From: Mitsuaria chitosanitabida ATCC BAA-476 = NBRC 102408
Lineage (GTDB): Bacteria > Pseudomonadota > Gammaproteobacteria > Burkholderiales > Burkholderiaceae_C
NCBI RefSeq assembly: GCF_001598255.1
Contig: NZ_BCYP01000008.1
Span: forward strand, 44,447-108,446
Reading direction: 5' to 3'
DNA length: 64,000 nucleotides
In this document: positions 9,190 to 17,601 of the stretch, piece after piece
Numbering within the stretch: the stretch's first letter is position 1
Layout of the letters: every line of letters begins with the position of its first letter
The notes under the pieces: model-generated
Seen by the model: the letters and a program-made list of their open reading frames with translations, nothing else
Database searches by the model: none
What the model was told of the DNA's origin: nothing
Made by a program: the position numbers and the translations under genes

Positions 9190-9480
9190 GTCGTTTCCTC
9201 GCGGGATGTCAGGGAGTCAGGAGGGAAGAGGTCAGGTATTGAGCGTTGGTCGCTGGGTCGGACTCTAGGAATCCGGGATCCCGCGTGGAATGCGGGCGGC
9301 GCTCATATCGGCTATGCGGCTGTGTATGAATCCCCGATGGCCTACGCCCCCTGGCTACGCCGTGCGGGCTACCCCGGACGGGCTATGGCCAACGCCCGGC
9401 GCGCGGGCGCGGATGGCGCGCTAGCCTGTGGCTTCCGCGCGTCCCGCGCCTCCTGCGTTTGCCGCCGTCGCCCTGTCGCC
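9190..9480. promoter_or_regulatory. Divergent control region between catabolic operon and LysR gene
   Basis: 291 noncoding bases separate nbaE from the divergently oriented LysR gene, the usual arrangement for LysR autoregulation and inducer-dependent activation. The AT-richest part is 9303–9340, with CATAT, GGCTATG and GTATGAATC elements that could hold T-N11-A boxes. A 14-mer at 9299–9312 (GCGCTCATATCGGC) recurs upstream of the second aguA-like gene at 55009–55022. I cannot fix a single operator or promoter with confidence. Confidence 0.5.
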
Positions 9481-10512
9481 ATGGACCTGATCGCCTCGCT
9501 CCAATCCTTCCTGCGGGTCGCGCAGACGGGCTCCTTCTCGGCTGTCGCGCATGAGCGCGGCGTCACGCAGCCCGCGATCTCGCGCCAGGTCAGCGCGCTG
9601 GAGGAACATTTGGGGACGCGGCTGGTCCAGCGCAGCACGCAGGCGGTCACGCTGACGGACGAAGGCCGCGAGTTCCTCGGCGCCGCGCAGCGCCTGGTGG
9701 ACGAGGCCGAGGCCCTGCGCCACGCGGTGGGCACGCGGCGCGGCAAGGCCGTGGGGACGGTGCGCGTGGCGGTGCCGGTGCCGCTGGGCGTGTACCTCGG
9801 CGCGCGCCTGGGGCCGCTGATGGACCGCCATGACGAGCTCAGCGTCGATCTGGTGCTGCGCGACGGTGCGAGCAACCTGATCGAGGACGGACTGGATCTG
9901 GAGATCCGGCTGGGACCGTTGGGCGACTGCTCGATGGTGGCGCGTCAGATCGGGTGGGCGCTCGCGCATGTGGTGGCCTCGCCCGACTACCTCGACCGCC
10001 GCGGGGAACCCCGGCATCCGGGCGAGCTCGAGGGCCACGATTGCATCGTCTATCACCGTCGGCTCAACGAGAAGGTCTGGTGGTTCGACGATCCCGGCAT
10101 CGCGGGCGGCGAGCTGGCGATGCCGGTCTGCGGCCGCATCCACACCAACAACGCGGTGGCGGCGCACCAGGCGGCGCTGGCGGGGCAGGGCATCGCGCAC
10201 ATCTCGCACCTGCTGGTGGGCGAGGACCTGCGCGCGGGACGGCTGAAGCTGCTGTTGCCTGCCTATCCGACACGGCGATTCCCGCTCTACGCCGTGTATC
10301 CCTCCAAGCGCAGCCTGCCGCCGCGCATCCGCGTGGTCATCGACCACCTCTGCGACCTGCTCGCGCAGGATCCCGCCATGTCGCTGGCGGATCCCGCGCG
10401 CGTGACCGCGCCGAACCCGGGGCCGACGGGCAGCCCGACGGCCATCGGGGTCGCGATGTCTTCGGGCGTTGCCGATCCGCGGCGATCCGTCGAGGCGGCA
10501 GTCGACGCCTGA
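9481..10512 (+). CDS. LysR-family transcriptional regulator of the aminomuconate operon
   Basis: 343 residues. The N-terminal winged helix-turn-helix (about 1–60) has the family signature SFSAVAHERGVTQPAISRQVSALE. A periplasmic-binding-like effector domain follows (about 90–290). The C-terminal 35 residues are a Pro/Gly/Ala tail not needed for the fold. There is no clear Shine–Dalgarno before the ATG. Divergent placement next to nbaE implies that it controls the operon, probably in response to a pathway intermediate. The effector cannot be read from sequence. Confidence 0.88.
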   Translation: MDLIASLQSFLRVAQTGSFSAVAHERGVTQPAISRQVSALEEHLGTRLVQRSTQAVTLTDEGREFLGAAQRLVDEAEALRHAVGTRRGKAVGTVRVAVPVPLGVYLGARLGPLMDRHDELSVDLVLRDGASNLIEDGLDLEIRLGPLGDCSMVARQIGWALAHVVASPDYLDRRGEPRHPGELEGHDCIVYHRRLNEKVWWFDDPGIAGGELAMPVCGRIHTNNAVAAHQAALAGQGIAHISHLLVGEDLRAGRLKLLLPAYPTRRFPLYAVYPSKRSLPPRIRVVIDHLCDLLAQDPAMSLADPARVTAPNPGPTGSPTAIGVAMSSGVADPRRSVEAAVDA

Positions 10513-10671
10513 CCCTCATACGCGGCGTACGAGGCCATATGCGCGACGCGCGGCTTCGCGGACGAGGGGACGCCGCCTATCTTCTCCCCATCGAAATCTC
10601 GGCAGCCTCGCTGCCGCAACGCGCCTGGCGCGCCCCATGGCGCGCCGGCGCTGCTTTCACAAGGCATCGAC

Positions 10672-11166
10672 ATGAGTTCCTCCGCTTCGTTCCCTTCCTC
10701 TTCCGCGCGCCAGCATCCTTTCGCGACAGACGTCGGCGGGGAGACGGGAGGATCACGGCCGCGGCCGCGCGACGTGGTGATCCTGATCGCGCGCGTGCTG
10801 CTGGTGCTGCTGTTCCTGATCTTCGGCTGGGACAAGCTGACCGGCTACGCCGACACGGTGACGCTGTTCACCCAGATGGGCGTGCCGCAGCCGTCGCTGG
10901 CGACCCTGGTGGCGATCGCCGCCGAGGTCGGTGGCGGGCTGGCGATCCTGCTGGGGCTGTTCACGCGGCCGGTGGCGGCCTTGATGGCCGTTTATTGCGT
11001 CGCGACGGCGCTGCTCGGGCACCACTACTGGGCGATGTCGGGCAACGAGCGCTTCCTGGCCGAGATCGGGTTCTTCAAGAATCTCAGCCTCACGGGAGGC
11101 TTGCTCCTGCTGTGCGTGACCGGGAGCGGGCGCATCGGCGTGGACGCGAGGTGGCGTCGTCGATGA
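10672..11166 (+). CDS. DoxX family membrane protein
   Basis: 164 residues. After a 30-residue polar N-terminus come about four membrane segments, starting with VILIARVLLVLLFLIFGWDKL, with the DoxX hallmark of a charged GWDKLTGY loop after TM1 and GLFTRPVAALMA. Members are small integral membrane proteins linked to redox or thiosulfate metabolism, but the function of this copy is not known. It stands alone between the LysR gene (159-base gap) and the stress-protein gene. The N-terminal Ser-rich segment may mean that the true start is downstream, although no better start is visible. Confidence 0.8.
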   Translation: MSSSASFPSSSARQHPFATDVGGETGGSRPRPRDVVILIARVLLVLLFLIFGWDKLTGYADTVTLFTQMGVPQPSLATLVAIAAEVGGGLAILLGLFTRPVAALMAVYCVATALLGHHYWAMSGNERFLAEIGFFKNLSLTGGLLLLCVTGSGRIGVDARWRRR

Positions 11167-11293
11167 CGGCTGCGTCGACGGGCGGACCGGTGGCGTCTTC
11201 GCTCGCTTCGCCGCGCCTCCGAACGTGACGGACGACCGCCGGGGCGGCTGGGAGCGCGCCTTGCCGATGGACGGGATCCACCAGGAGCCCCCC

Positions 11294-11812
11294 ATGACCG
11301 ACCATCCGCCGACCGACGCCGAACGACGCAGCAAGCTCTGGAGCCTGATCAAGGACATCCGCATCGGGCTGCTCACCACGCAGCACAGCAACGGCCATCT
11401 GCATTCGCGGCCGATGACCTTGCAGAACCAGGACCTGCACGAGGACGAATCGCTGTGGTTCTTCATGTCCCGCAGCGGTGATCCCTTCGGCGACATCGTC
11501 GCGTCGCCGCAGGTCAACGTGGCCTTCGCCGACCGGGACGACGACACCTATGTCTCGGTCTCCGGGACGGCCGGGCTCAGCGAGGACCGGACGCGTCGCC
11601 AGCAGCTCTGGAACAAGGCCGCGGAGGCGTGGTTCCCCAAGGGCATCGACGATCCCGACCTGGCCCTGGTGCAGGTCCGCATCAGCCACGCGAGCTACTG
11701 GGACGTGAAGTCCTCGAAGCTGATGCAGCTGTACGCGATGGCGAAATCCGCTGTCACCGGCAAGCCGCCCGCCGAGCTCGGCGAGACCGGCAAGGTCCGC
11801 ATGGATCGCTGA
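11294..11812 (+). CDS. Pyridoxamine 5'-phosphate oxidase-fold protein (general stress protein 26-like)
   Basis: 172 residues of the split-barrel FMN-binding fold. LLTTQHSNGHLHSRPMTLQ is the flavin-contact beginning, and SLWFFMSRSGDPFGDI and VNVAFADRDDDTYVSVSGTA follow the family order. The start is chosen at 11294 because CAGGAG lies 6 bases upstream, which excludes the longer frame. Relatives bind FMN or FAD and are induced by general stress, though few have a known reaction. It is followed after 30 bases by the esterase gene on the same strand. Confidence 0.85.
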   Translation: MTDHPPTDAERRSKLWSLIKDIRIGLLTTQHSNGHLHSRPMTLQNQDLHEDESLWFFMSRSGDPFGDIVASPQVNVAFADRDDDTYVSVSGTAGLSEDRTRRQQLWNKAAEAWFPKGIDDPDLALVQVRISHASYWDVKSSKLMQLYAMAKSAVTGKPPAELGETGKVRMDR

Positions 11813-11842
11813 GGTTCAAGCGCGCGGGCCCTCGACGTCGAC

Positions 11843-12925
11843 ATGCCGAAGCGATCGGCCGCCTTGTCGCTTTCCAGACGCTTGAGCCGGCAGTGGCAGG
11901 CCGCGGCCAACCGCGTCCTGCGCGCGACCGCAGGCGCGATCAAGGGCGCTTCGACACGCACGGCGAAGCGCGCGGCCACCGGCGCCGCCATTGCCACCGC
12001 AAAGCCCACCGCGAAGGACACGCGCTCACGCCTTGCGAAGCGCGCGTCCCCCGCGCCGCCACCGACGGCCGGACCGGGAGACTGGATCGCCGGGCTGACG
12101 ATGGGCCGTGGCGGCATGCGGCGGTACCGGTTGTTCCGTCCCGCGGGCATCGGCGCCGACGAGCGGGTGCCGCTGGTCGTGATGCTGCACGGCTGCGGAC
12201 AGGACGCGAGCGACTTCGCGCACAGCACGCGCATGAATCGTGTCGCGGCCCGCGAGCGTTTCCTGGTGCTCTACCCGGAGCAGAGCCGCCTGGCCAATCC
12301 GCAGCGTTGCTGGAACTGGTTCGAGACCGAGTCCGGACGCGCGCAGGCCGAGGCCGCTCAGATCCTGGCGGCGGTCGATCAGGTGGGGCTGCTGTACCCC
12401 GTCGATCGTGACCGTGTCGCGATCGCGGGACTGTCCGCGGGCGCGGGCATGGCGGCTTGGCTCGCGACGGCGCATCCGACGCGCTTCCGCGCGGTCGCGA
12501 TGCACTCGGGGGTCGCGCCCGGGCTGGCTTCGTCCGCGAGCATGGCCCTGCGCGCGATGCGGGGTGGCGGTCGTCCGCCGCGGATCGCGCCGCGAGACGC
12601 CGATGTGCCGTGGCCCCCGCTGCTGGTGATTCAAGGGACCCAGGACCGGGTGGTCGCCTCGGCCAACGCGAGCGAAGCCGCGCGGCAGTGGGCCGCGGCG
12701 GCGGGGGCGACCGCGACGGCGCCGCGCGAGCTGCGACGCGGCCGTCGCCATCCGATGACCGTCGTCGACTTCAAGCGCCGCGGTCACGTCGCGGCGACGC
12801 TGGTCGAGATCCACGGCCTGGCCCATGCCTGGAGCGGCGGCGCCGCCAGGCAACCGTTCAGCGACCCCGCGGGACCGGACGCGACGGCCATGATCTGGCG
12901 CTTCTTCGCCAAGCGCTTGAGGTGA
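11843..12925 (+). CDS. PHB depolymerase-type esterase (alpha/beta hydrolase)
   Basis: 360 residues. A basic, Ala/Lys/Arg-rich N-terminal region (1–75) without a signal peptide precedes an esterase_phb domain: VVMLHGCGQDASDFA oxyanion segment, nucleophile in GLSAGAGM, Asp in the IQGTQDRVV segment and His in HGLAHAWSGG. The domain family cleaves short-chain polyhydroxybutyrate or aromatic esters. The lysine/alanine-rich head resembles granule-binding or DNA-binding tails (PhaF-like composition), so binding to PHB granules is possible, but this is inference from composition. Confidence 0.85.
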   Translation: MPKRSAALSLSRRLSRQWQAAANRVLRATAGAIKGASTRTAKRAATGAAIATAKPTAKDTRSRLAKRASPAPPPTAGPGDWIAGLTMGRGGMRRYRLFRPAGIGADERVPLVVMLHGCGQDASDFAHSTRMNRVAARERFLVLYPEQSRLANPQRCWNWFETESGRAQAEAAQILAAVDQVGLLYPVDRDRVAIAGLSAGAGMAAWLATAHPTRFRAVAMHSGVAPGLASSASMALRAMRGGGRPPRIAPRDADVPWPPLLVIQGTQDRVVASANASEAARQWAAAAGATATAPRELRRGRRHPMTVVDFKRRGHVAATLVEIHGLAHAWSGGAARQPFSDPAGPDATAMIWRFFAKRLR

Positions 12926-12994
12926 CAGGCGCCGCTACACTCGCGCCAAATCGAACGTCTGATTCGAAGTCATTCAGAGACAGGGAGCTCTCGC

Positions 12995-13186
12995 GTGTCG
13001 TCACCTCAGTTCTGCAACCTCTGCAATCGCAACGTTGCCCCGCAGAAGCAATTCAACTGGCTGGTCTTCATCTTCCTCTGCGGCTGCTTCTATCTGCCGT
13101 TCTATCTGTTCGCGAAGGCCAAGTGCCCGATCTGCCAGAGCACCGATCTCAGCCCGCCCAAGCGCGGCGACATCGGCCGGCGCTGA
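12995..13186 (+). CDS. Small membrane protein with two CxxC motifs
   Basis: 63 residues from a GTG start, with AGGGAG 7 bases upstream. A CNLC pair at residues 7–10 and a CPIC pair near residues 45–48 flank one hydrophobic segment (about 22–40) rich in Phe, Leu and Tyr. The paired CxxC layout suggests a split zinc ribbon or redox site at the membrane. I do not recognise a named family. It is 9 bases upstream of the DUF2085-like gene, which also carries Cys and His motifs, so the two may form a pair. Confidence 0.65.
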   Translation: MSSPQFCNLCNRNVAPQKQFNWLVFIFLCGCFYLPFYLFAKAKCPICQSTDLSPPKRGDIGRR

Positions 13187-13195
13187 GGACGCGCG

Positions 13196-13750
13196 ATGAG
13201 TGAGCAAGGGATGCCGCCCCCGGCACCCCGGCCGCGTTGGAGCATGGTCGTCTCGCACCATCCGCCCACGCAGTACGACCGCACCTTCCATCTCGGGCCG
13301 ATCCGGCTCTGCGTGCGCTGCAGCGCGGTCGTGGGCGGGATCGCCGCCTCGCTCGTCGGCGGCCACTGCCATCCGGCGATGCGCGACTGGGCGCCGTGGA
13401 TCGTGCTCGTGATCGCGGGTTTGACGATCGCGGTAGGGGTGCTGCTGTTCGTGCTCAATGAAGGCGGGCGGCGGGCCAGCAGCAATCTGGAACGCACCGT
13501 CTTCGGCCTTGTCGTGGGCGCGGCGCTGGCCTGGTGCTGGCAGTCGTCGATCCCGGGCCTGATCGCCATGGTCTCGATGCTGGTCGCGGGCCAGTTCGTC
13601 TCCGCCTGGGGACTGCAGCGCGTCGGCGCGCTCGATCGTTTCTTCGGCGAGTACATGGCGGGCGCGGTCATTCCGCCGGAGGGCGCCGATGCCGTGTCCT
13701 GCCAACGGTTCCTCTGCGCCTGCGATGGGGCGGTGAGGTTGCCGCGATAG
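13196..13750 (+). CDS. DUF2085-like integral membrane protein
   Basis: 184 residues. The N-terminal part carries SHHPPTQYDRTFHLGPIRLCVRCSAVVGG, close to the DUF2085 pattern of His, Arg and a CxRC pair at a membrane edge. At least three membrane segments follow (about 50–65, 68–88 and 108–135). The C-terminus has a further CQRFLCAC cluster. The function of the family is unknown. It lies directly after the small CxxC membrane protein and is probably cotranscribed with it. The start follows the preceding stop by 9 bases. Confidence 0.65.
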   Translation: MSEQGMPPPAPRPRWSMVVSHHPPTQYDRTFHLGPIRLCVRCSAVVGGIAASLVGGHCHPAMRDWAPWIVLVIAGLTIAVGVLLFVLNEGGRRASSNLERTVFGLVVGAALAWCWQSSIPGLIAMVSMLVAGQFVSAWGLQRVGALDRFFGEYMAGAVIPPEGADAVSCQRFLCACDGAVRLPR

Positions 13751-13924
13751 CGATGCCATGCCCGGCACCTGACGGGTCACACGGGGTGCCCGCAGTCGAT
13801 GCCTCCAGCGAGAGGCGATTCGAAACCTTCGCTGCTATGCTGCCCCGCGAACAGGGAAGAGGCGAGTCCGACAGCACGCACGAGGCGCGGATGAGTTCCC
13901 TGATCCCTTCGCAAGGAGCGCTCG

Positions 13925-14068
13925 ATGATTCGCTGGACTCCCCTTGTCCTGTTGGCCTTGGCCGTCTTGTTCTACGGCCTCGGGTTCGTCGCCGAGAGCC
14001 AGGCCATCGGCGTGGCCGGCCTCGTGTTCGAGGCGGCCTTCTGGTCGCGGCTGTTCAAGCGCCGCTGA
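13925..14068 (+). CDS. 47-residue single-pass membrane protein
   Basis: AAGGAG lies 5 bases before the ATG. The 47-residue product has one long hydrophobic stretch (residues 7–38) with a short basic end (FKRR). A strong ribosome binding site, a clean membrane segment and a compact intergenic position support a real gene. No function can be assigned. The 174 bases upstream, after the DUF2085-like gene, show no other feature. Confidence 0.6.
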   Translation: MIRWTPLVLLALAVLFYGLGFVAESQAIGVAGLVFEAAFWSRLFKRR

Positions 14069-14086
14069 GATCTCCGCGCTGATCGC

Positions 14087-14482
14087 TCAGCACCCCGTCG
14101 CCTGCGACCACACCGCCATCCATCCCGAGGCGCGTCGCTCGTAGGTGTCGGTATGCCAGCAGTCCATCGTCTTCCCCGAGGGGAAGCTCAATCGCGCCCG
14201 GTACCGCACGACCGCCATGTCGGCGGTGAGCCGCACCTGCATCTCGCCGTGCGTCCACGCCGAGTAGAACGGTGCATCGGCCATCAGCGCGAAGTACTCC
14301 TCCCGGCGCAGCACCCGGCCGCCGGGCGTGATCAGTTCGTACTCGGGGGCATGCAGCGATGCCAGCGTCGCCATGTCGCGATCGACCAGGGCCGCGGTGC
14401 GACGGCGTTCGAGCGATTGGATGAATGTGGACAGCGCCTGCGGGGAGGCTTCGAGCCGTGGCGGGTCGTGGTCGAGGGACAT
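14087..14482 (-). CDS. DUF4440/NTF2-fold protein
   Basis: 131 residues of the SnoaL/NTF2-like cone fold. It begins with a helical region (FIQSLERRRTAALVDRD) followed by LASLHAPEYELITPGGRVLRREEYFALM, the typical DUF4440 layout, and ends with CWHTDTYERRASGWMAVWSQAT. Members bind small hydrophobic ligands or act as minor enzymes, and no substrate is evident here. It is cytosolic, with no signal peptide. It faces the preceding small ORF convergently with an 18-base gap. The start at 14482 has AGGAG about 12 bases upstream. Confidence 0.75.
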   Translation of the reverse strand: MSLDHDPPRLEASPQALSTFIQSLERRRTAALVDRDMATLASLHAPEYELITPGGRVLRREEYFALMADAPFYSAWTHGEMQVRLTADMAVVRYRARLSFPSGKTMDCWHTDTYERRASGWMAVWSQATGC

Positions 14483-14628
14483 GGGGCCCGTGACTCCTGA
14501 GGACGAGGATGGGGAAACTCCGGAGGCGAGGCCAGGCCTCGCACCGGATTCGAGCACTTGAAGCTGGCAACATGCGCGCTCTTCCCGGACATTCAATGGG
14601 CGCCGCATGCGGCCATGCCATTCGAAGC

Positions 14629-15303
14629 ATGAAGCTTGGTTCATTCCTCCTGGGCGCGGTCTGCGGCGCCGCCGTCACCGCGGTCGCCGGGTATGCGTGG
14701 CAGGCGCATGCCGGCGCCACCAGCGCCATCGCGCCGTCGACGCTTCCGCTGTCGCCGACGGAGCCCGCCACCCCTTCGGCCGGGGGCCTGGCCCCCTCCG
14801 TCGAGCGAGCGACTCCCAAGCCCACCGATCCGGTGAGCACACCGCTTCCCGCCGCTCAGGTCGGAGTCGCGGCGGTGAGCTCACCCAACCTCCCGCTCGC
14901 GAGCGACCCGCCGATCGCCTTGTCCGCGGAGCACGCCCAGGTCCTGGGACAGGCTGTCCGTCGCGATCGTCCACCGTCCCTCGGTGAACTGCATCTGCAA
15001 CTCTCCGCGGAAACGCGGGACGCGGCTTGGTCGGTGCCCCTGGAACAGAGCATCCAGCAGTATCTCCAGGCCGCCAACCCCTCGGGCGAGTTCGAGATCA
15101 TGTCGGTGCAGTGCCGCGCGACGCTTTGCGAGGTCCTGGCTTTCGGCAATCTGCCGACCTCCGGTGCACGATGGAACCAGCTCTGGGACGCCGCGTCGTC
15201 CCAGCCGTGGATGGCGGGTATCGGCGGCAACACGACGTCGACCTTCGTGCGCAACGACCGCCATGTCATCGTCACCGTGCTGCAGCGGTCCAGGAAGGGC
15301 TGA
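14629..15303 (+). CDS. Membrane-anchored protein with disordered linker and two-cysteine C-terminal domain
   Basis: 224 residues. It has an N-terminal membrane anchor (about 5–24, LLGAVCGAAVTAVAGYAW), a Pro/Thr/Ala-rich linker (30–90) and then a globular region whose centre holds CRATLCEVLAF, probably a disulfide in the periplasm. The start at 14629 is preferred because it directly precedes the hydrophobic anchor; upstream in-frame Met codons would add a charged head. I do not recognise the family by name, although this Cys pair layout is common in uncharacterised gammaproteobacterial and betaproteobacterial proteins. It is divergent from the DUF4440 gene. Confidence 0.6.
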   Translation: MKLGSFLLGAVCGAAVTAVAGYAWQAHAGATSAIAPSTLPLSPTEPATPSAGGLAPSVERATPKPTDPVSTPLPAAQVGVAAVSSPNLPLASDPPIALSAEHAQVLGQAVRRDRPPSLGELHLQLSAETRDAAWSVPLEQSIQQYLQAANPSGEFEIMSVQCRATLCEVLAFGNLPTSGARWNQLWDAASSQPWMAGIGGNTTSTFVRNDRHVIVTVLQRSRKG

Positions 15304-15328
15304 GGCAGTCTCAGCCAGGGAGCTTGAG

Positions 15329-15739
15329 GTGGAGTCACTTCTGCAAGGGTCCTGCCATTGCGGCGCGGTACAGCTGGTGCTGCCGCATCTGCCGTCCCGC
15401 GTCACCGAGTGCAACTGCTCGATCTGCCGGCGGCTGGCCGGCATCTGGGGCTACTTCGATTGGGGCACGGTCCGGATCCGGGCCGAGGAAGGGGCGCTCG
15501 ACCTCTACGCCTGGGGCGACAAGTCGCTGCGCACCATGCGCTGCGCAACCTGCGGGTGCGCGACCCACTGGGAGCCGATCGATCCCCAGGAGGGGGCGTA
15601 TCACGGCGTCAATCTGAGGATGTTCCCGCCGGAGTTGCTGTCGCAGGTCCGCATCCGGAAGTTCGACGGCGCGGATACCTGGACCTATCTCGACGAGCAG
15701 GGGAGTGGCGCGGAGCCCCCGAATCCCGGCGACCCATAA
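15329..15739 (+). CDS. GFA (glutathione-dependent formaldehyde-activating)/CENP-V family protein
   Basis: 136 residues from GTG, with AGGGAG 6 bases upstream. Zinc-site cysteines are in family order: GSCHCGAVQL, then ECNCSICRR, then the MRCATCGCATHWEP segment. The fold binds two zinc ions, and some members handle S-hydroxymethylglutathione, but most are uncharacterised. It overlaps no neighbour and sits 7 bases before the endonuclease V-like gene, so the two are probably cotranscribed. The Pro/Gly-rich tail of 10 residues is unusual but harmless. Confidence 0.8.
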   Translation: MESLLQGSCHCGAVQLVLPHLPSRVTECNCSICRRLAGIWGYFDWGTVRIRAEEGALDLYAWGDKSLRTMRCATCGCATHWEPIDPQEGAYHGVNLRMFPPELLSQVRIRKFDGADTWTYLDEQGSGAEPPNPGDP

Positions 15740-15746
15740 TCCCCGC

Positions 15747-16247
15747 ATGAAACTTGTAGTGGCCCTCCATGTCGACGGCACCCAGGCGAATGTCGCCGCC
15801 GCGGCATTCGACGCCTGGGATTCCCCGGAAGCGACGAAGACCTATTTCTCGCGCATCGCCGAGTTCGGCAAGCCGGTGCGTGGGGCGCTCGATCTGCGGG
15901 AGTTGCCCTGCGTGCTGCAACTGCTGGGCGAGCACAAGCTGGAGCCCGAGCTGATCGTCATCGACGGTTTCGTCCATCTCGATGCGGACGACACGCCGGG
16001 CGTCGGTCAGCAGCTCTTCGAGGCGCTGGGCGGCAAGGTGGCGATCGTCGGTCTCTCGAAGAAGAGCCTGCCGGGGCTGTCGGCGCAATTCGAGGTCATG
16101 CGGGAGGAGGAATCCCCGCCGCTGATCGTGACCAGCGTGGGGATCGACATCGGCGCGGCCAAGGTCCGGGTGCGCTCGATGCACGGCAGGAAGCGCGTGC
16201 CGACGCTGGTGAAGCTCGCCGCGCGACTGGCGAAGAACAAGGACTGA
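15747..16247 (+). CDS. Endonuclease V-like protein (short, divergent)
   Basis: 166 residues against about 220 for standard Nfi. The three catalytic blocks can still be traced: LHVDGTQANVAAAAF near residue 7 (first Asp), PVRGALDLRELPCVLQLL near 43 (the RE motif) and LIVIDGFVHLD near 69 (the DG motif), followed by the IVGLSKKSL segment. Endonuclease V cuts next to deaminated bases such as inosine. Insertions between the blocks are missing and the DNA-wedge Tyr-Pro-Gly motif reads KPVRG, so activity may differ. It is convergent with the Skp-like gene, 11 bases apart. Confidence 0.7.
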   Translation: MKLVVALHVDGTQANVAAAAFDAWDSPEATKTYFSRIAEFGKPVRGALDLRELPCVLQLLGEHKLEPELIVIDGFVHLDADDTPGVGQQLFEALGGKVAIVGLSKKSLPGLSAQFEVMREEESPPLIVTSVGIDIGAAKVRVRSMHGRKRVPTLVKLAARLAKNKD

Positions 16248-16258
16248 GGTCGACGCCC

Positions 16259-16771
16259 TTATCGCTGCGCGTTGACCGCGTCGATGACGACGGCCGAGAG
16301 GTCCGCGCTGTCCTTGGCGAAGGCCACGTGTTCCACGAAGACGAGGTCGATCTTCCGTTCCTGCGCCACTGCCTTGATGGCCCGCTGCACGCGTTCCTTC
16401 AAGGTCACGTATTCCTGACCCTTCCGGAATTCGAGGTCGTCCTCGAACTGGCGTTTGGCGCGGTCCAGGGCCCGGCCTTGATCCGCGAGATCTCGACCCC
16501 GACGGGTTCTCTCCGTCTCGGACAGCGAGGGGGCGTCCTTGTCGAGTTGCGCGGCCGCGGCGCCCAGCGCGCTTTCCTGGTCGTCCAGGGCCCGGCGCCG
16601 CTTGCTGAATTCCTCCTGCAGCCGGCTCTGCGCGGCCTTGCCGGGCACGCATTCGTTGATGACGCGCTGGGTGTCGACATAGCCCACCTTGAGCTGCTGG
16701 GCCTGCGCGGAGGCGGCGCCTCCCAGGAGCAGCGCCGCGGCGAAGAGAAACTGCCCGAGCCGGATCTTCAT
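16259..16771 (-). CDS. OmpH/Skp-family periplasmic chaperone
   Basis: 170 residues. A signal peptide of about 24 residues ends at AQAQQ. The mature protein starts with LKVGYVDTQRVINE, the strand-and-helix entry of Skp, followed by a long charged coiled coil (about 45–135) and the returning strand IDLVFVEHVAFA. Skp trimers hold unfolded outer-membrane proteins in the periplasm. This gene is away from the usual bamA–skp–lpxD cluster, so it is probably a second, Skp-like copy. It has an unusual Cys shortly after the signal sequence. Confidence 0.85.
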   Translation of the reverse strand: MKIRLGQFLFAAALLLGGAASAQAQQLKVGYVDTQRVINECVPGKAAQSRLQEEFSKRRRALDDQESALGAAAAQLDKDAPSLSETERTRRGRDLADQGRALDRAKRQFEDDLEFRKGQEYVTLKERVQRAIKAVAQERKIDLVFVEHVAFAKDSADLSAVVIDAVNAQR

Positions 16772-16993
16772 GATTGCCTCTGCTGGCCACGTGGCGTGGC
16801 TGGGGTCGGATGATAGGGCGCGGGGCGGCGGTGTCTACAGGTGGCCGATCAAGTCAGTCGGGCCGCCTTGTCCGGATCACGTGCCCGGAGTCGACGTCGA
16901 GGTCCGCGCGCCTGCCGCGACAATCCCCCCGTCCCCGGACCCCCAGAAGCCGTCGTAGACGCTTCGATCCGCGGGACATCAGAGAGGATCCGG

Positions 16994-17479
16994 ATGTCGA
17001 CCCGTCAAAACGCTTTGCCCCTGCGCCTTCGCGCCAGCCCGCTCAAGATGCTCGCGCTGCTGGTCGTGAGCCTCGTCTTCGTCGCCGGCGGCTTGCTGAT
17101 GGCGCGCGACGAGCCCGTGATGGGCTACTTCGGCGCCGTGTTCTTCGGGCTCGGCGCGATCGTGGCCGTCGTGAGCCTGCTGCCTGGCAGCTCGTACGTG
17201 GAGCTCTCCGACGAGGGCTTCGAGGTGTGCAGCCTCTTCCGCAAGCACTTCATCCGCTGGGCGCAGATCCGGGAGTTCTCGATCTACCGCGTCCAGCACA
17301 GCGAACGCGTCGGCTGGCATTACCTGGCCGAGGCCGGCGCGACCACCCTGGGCCGCCGTGTGTCCTCGGCGCTCGCGGGCGTGGAGGGCGGTCTGCCGGA
17401 CACCTACGGGATGAAGGCCCGCGAGCTCGCGGACCTGATGAACAACACGCTGCAGACCCGCCGCGGCCCCCTGCGATGA
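16994..17479 (+). CDS. STM3941-like membrane/PH-domain protein
   Basis: 161 residues. Two close hydrophobic segments (about 18–37 and 44–62) form a hairpin in the membrane. They are followed by a beta-rich domain (SSYVELSDEGFEVCSLFRKHFIRWAQIREFSI) that looks like a bacterial pleckstrin-homology unit. The start at 16994 is preceded by GAGAGGATCC. The function is unknown in the family. It is transcribed alone between Skp (222-base gap with no further feature) and the DsbA-like gene. Confidence 0.65.
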   Translation: MSTRQNALPLRLRASPLKMLALLVVSLVFVAGGLLMARDEPVMGYFGAVFFGLGAIVAVVSLLPGSSYVELSDEGFEVCSLFRKHFIRWAQIREFSIYRVQHSERVGWHYLAEAGATTLGRRVSSALAGVEGGLPDTYGMKARELADLMNNTLQTRRGPLR

Positions 17480-17601
17480 CAGGGGCCGGACAGGCCTCTG
17501 TCGTGCCTTCGCATCGCCGGCCCGAACGCGCCATCCCGGATTAATCGCGCCCTAAGCCAGCGCCCCAAGAATCGCCGCCACCGCATCTTGGGAGCGTGCT
17601 C

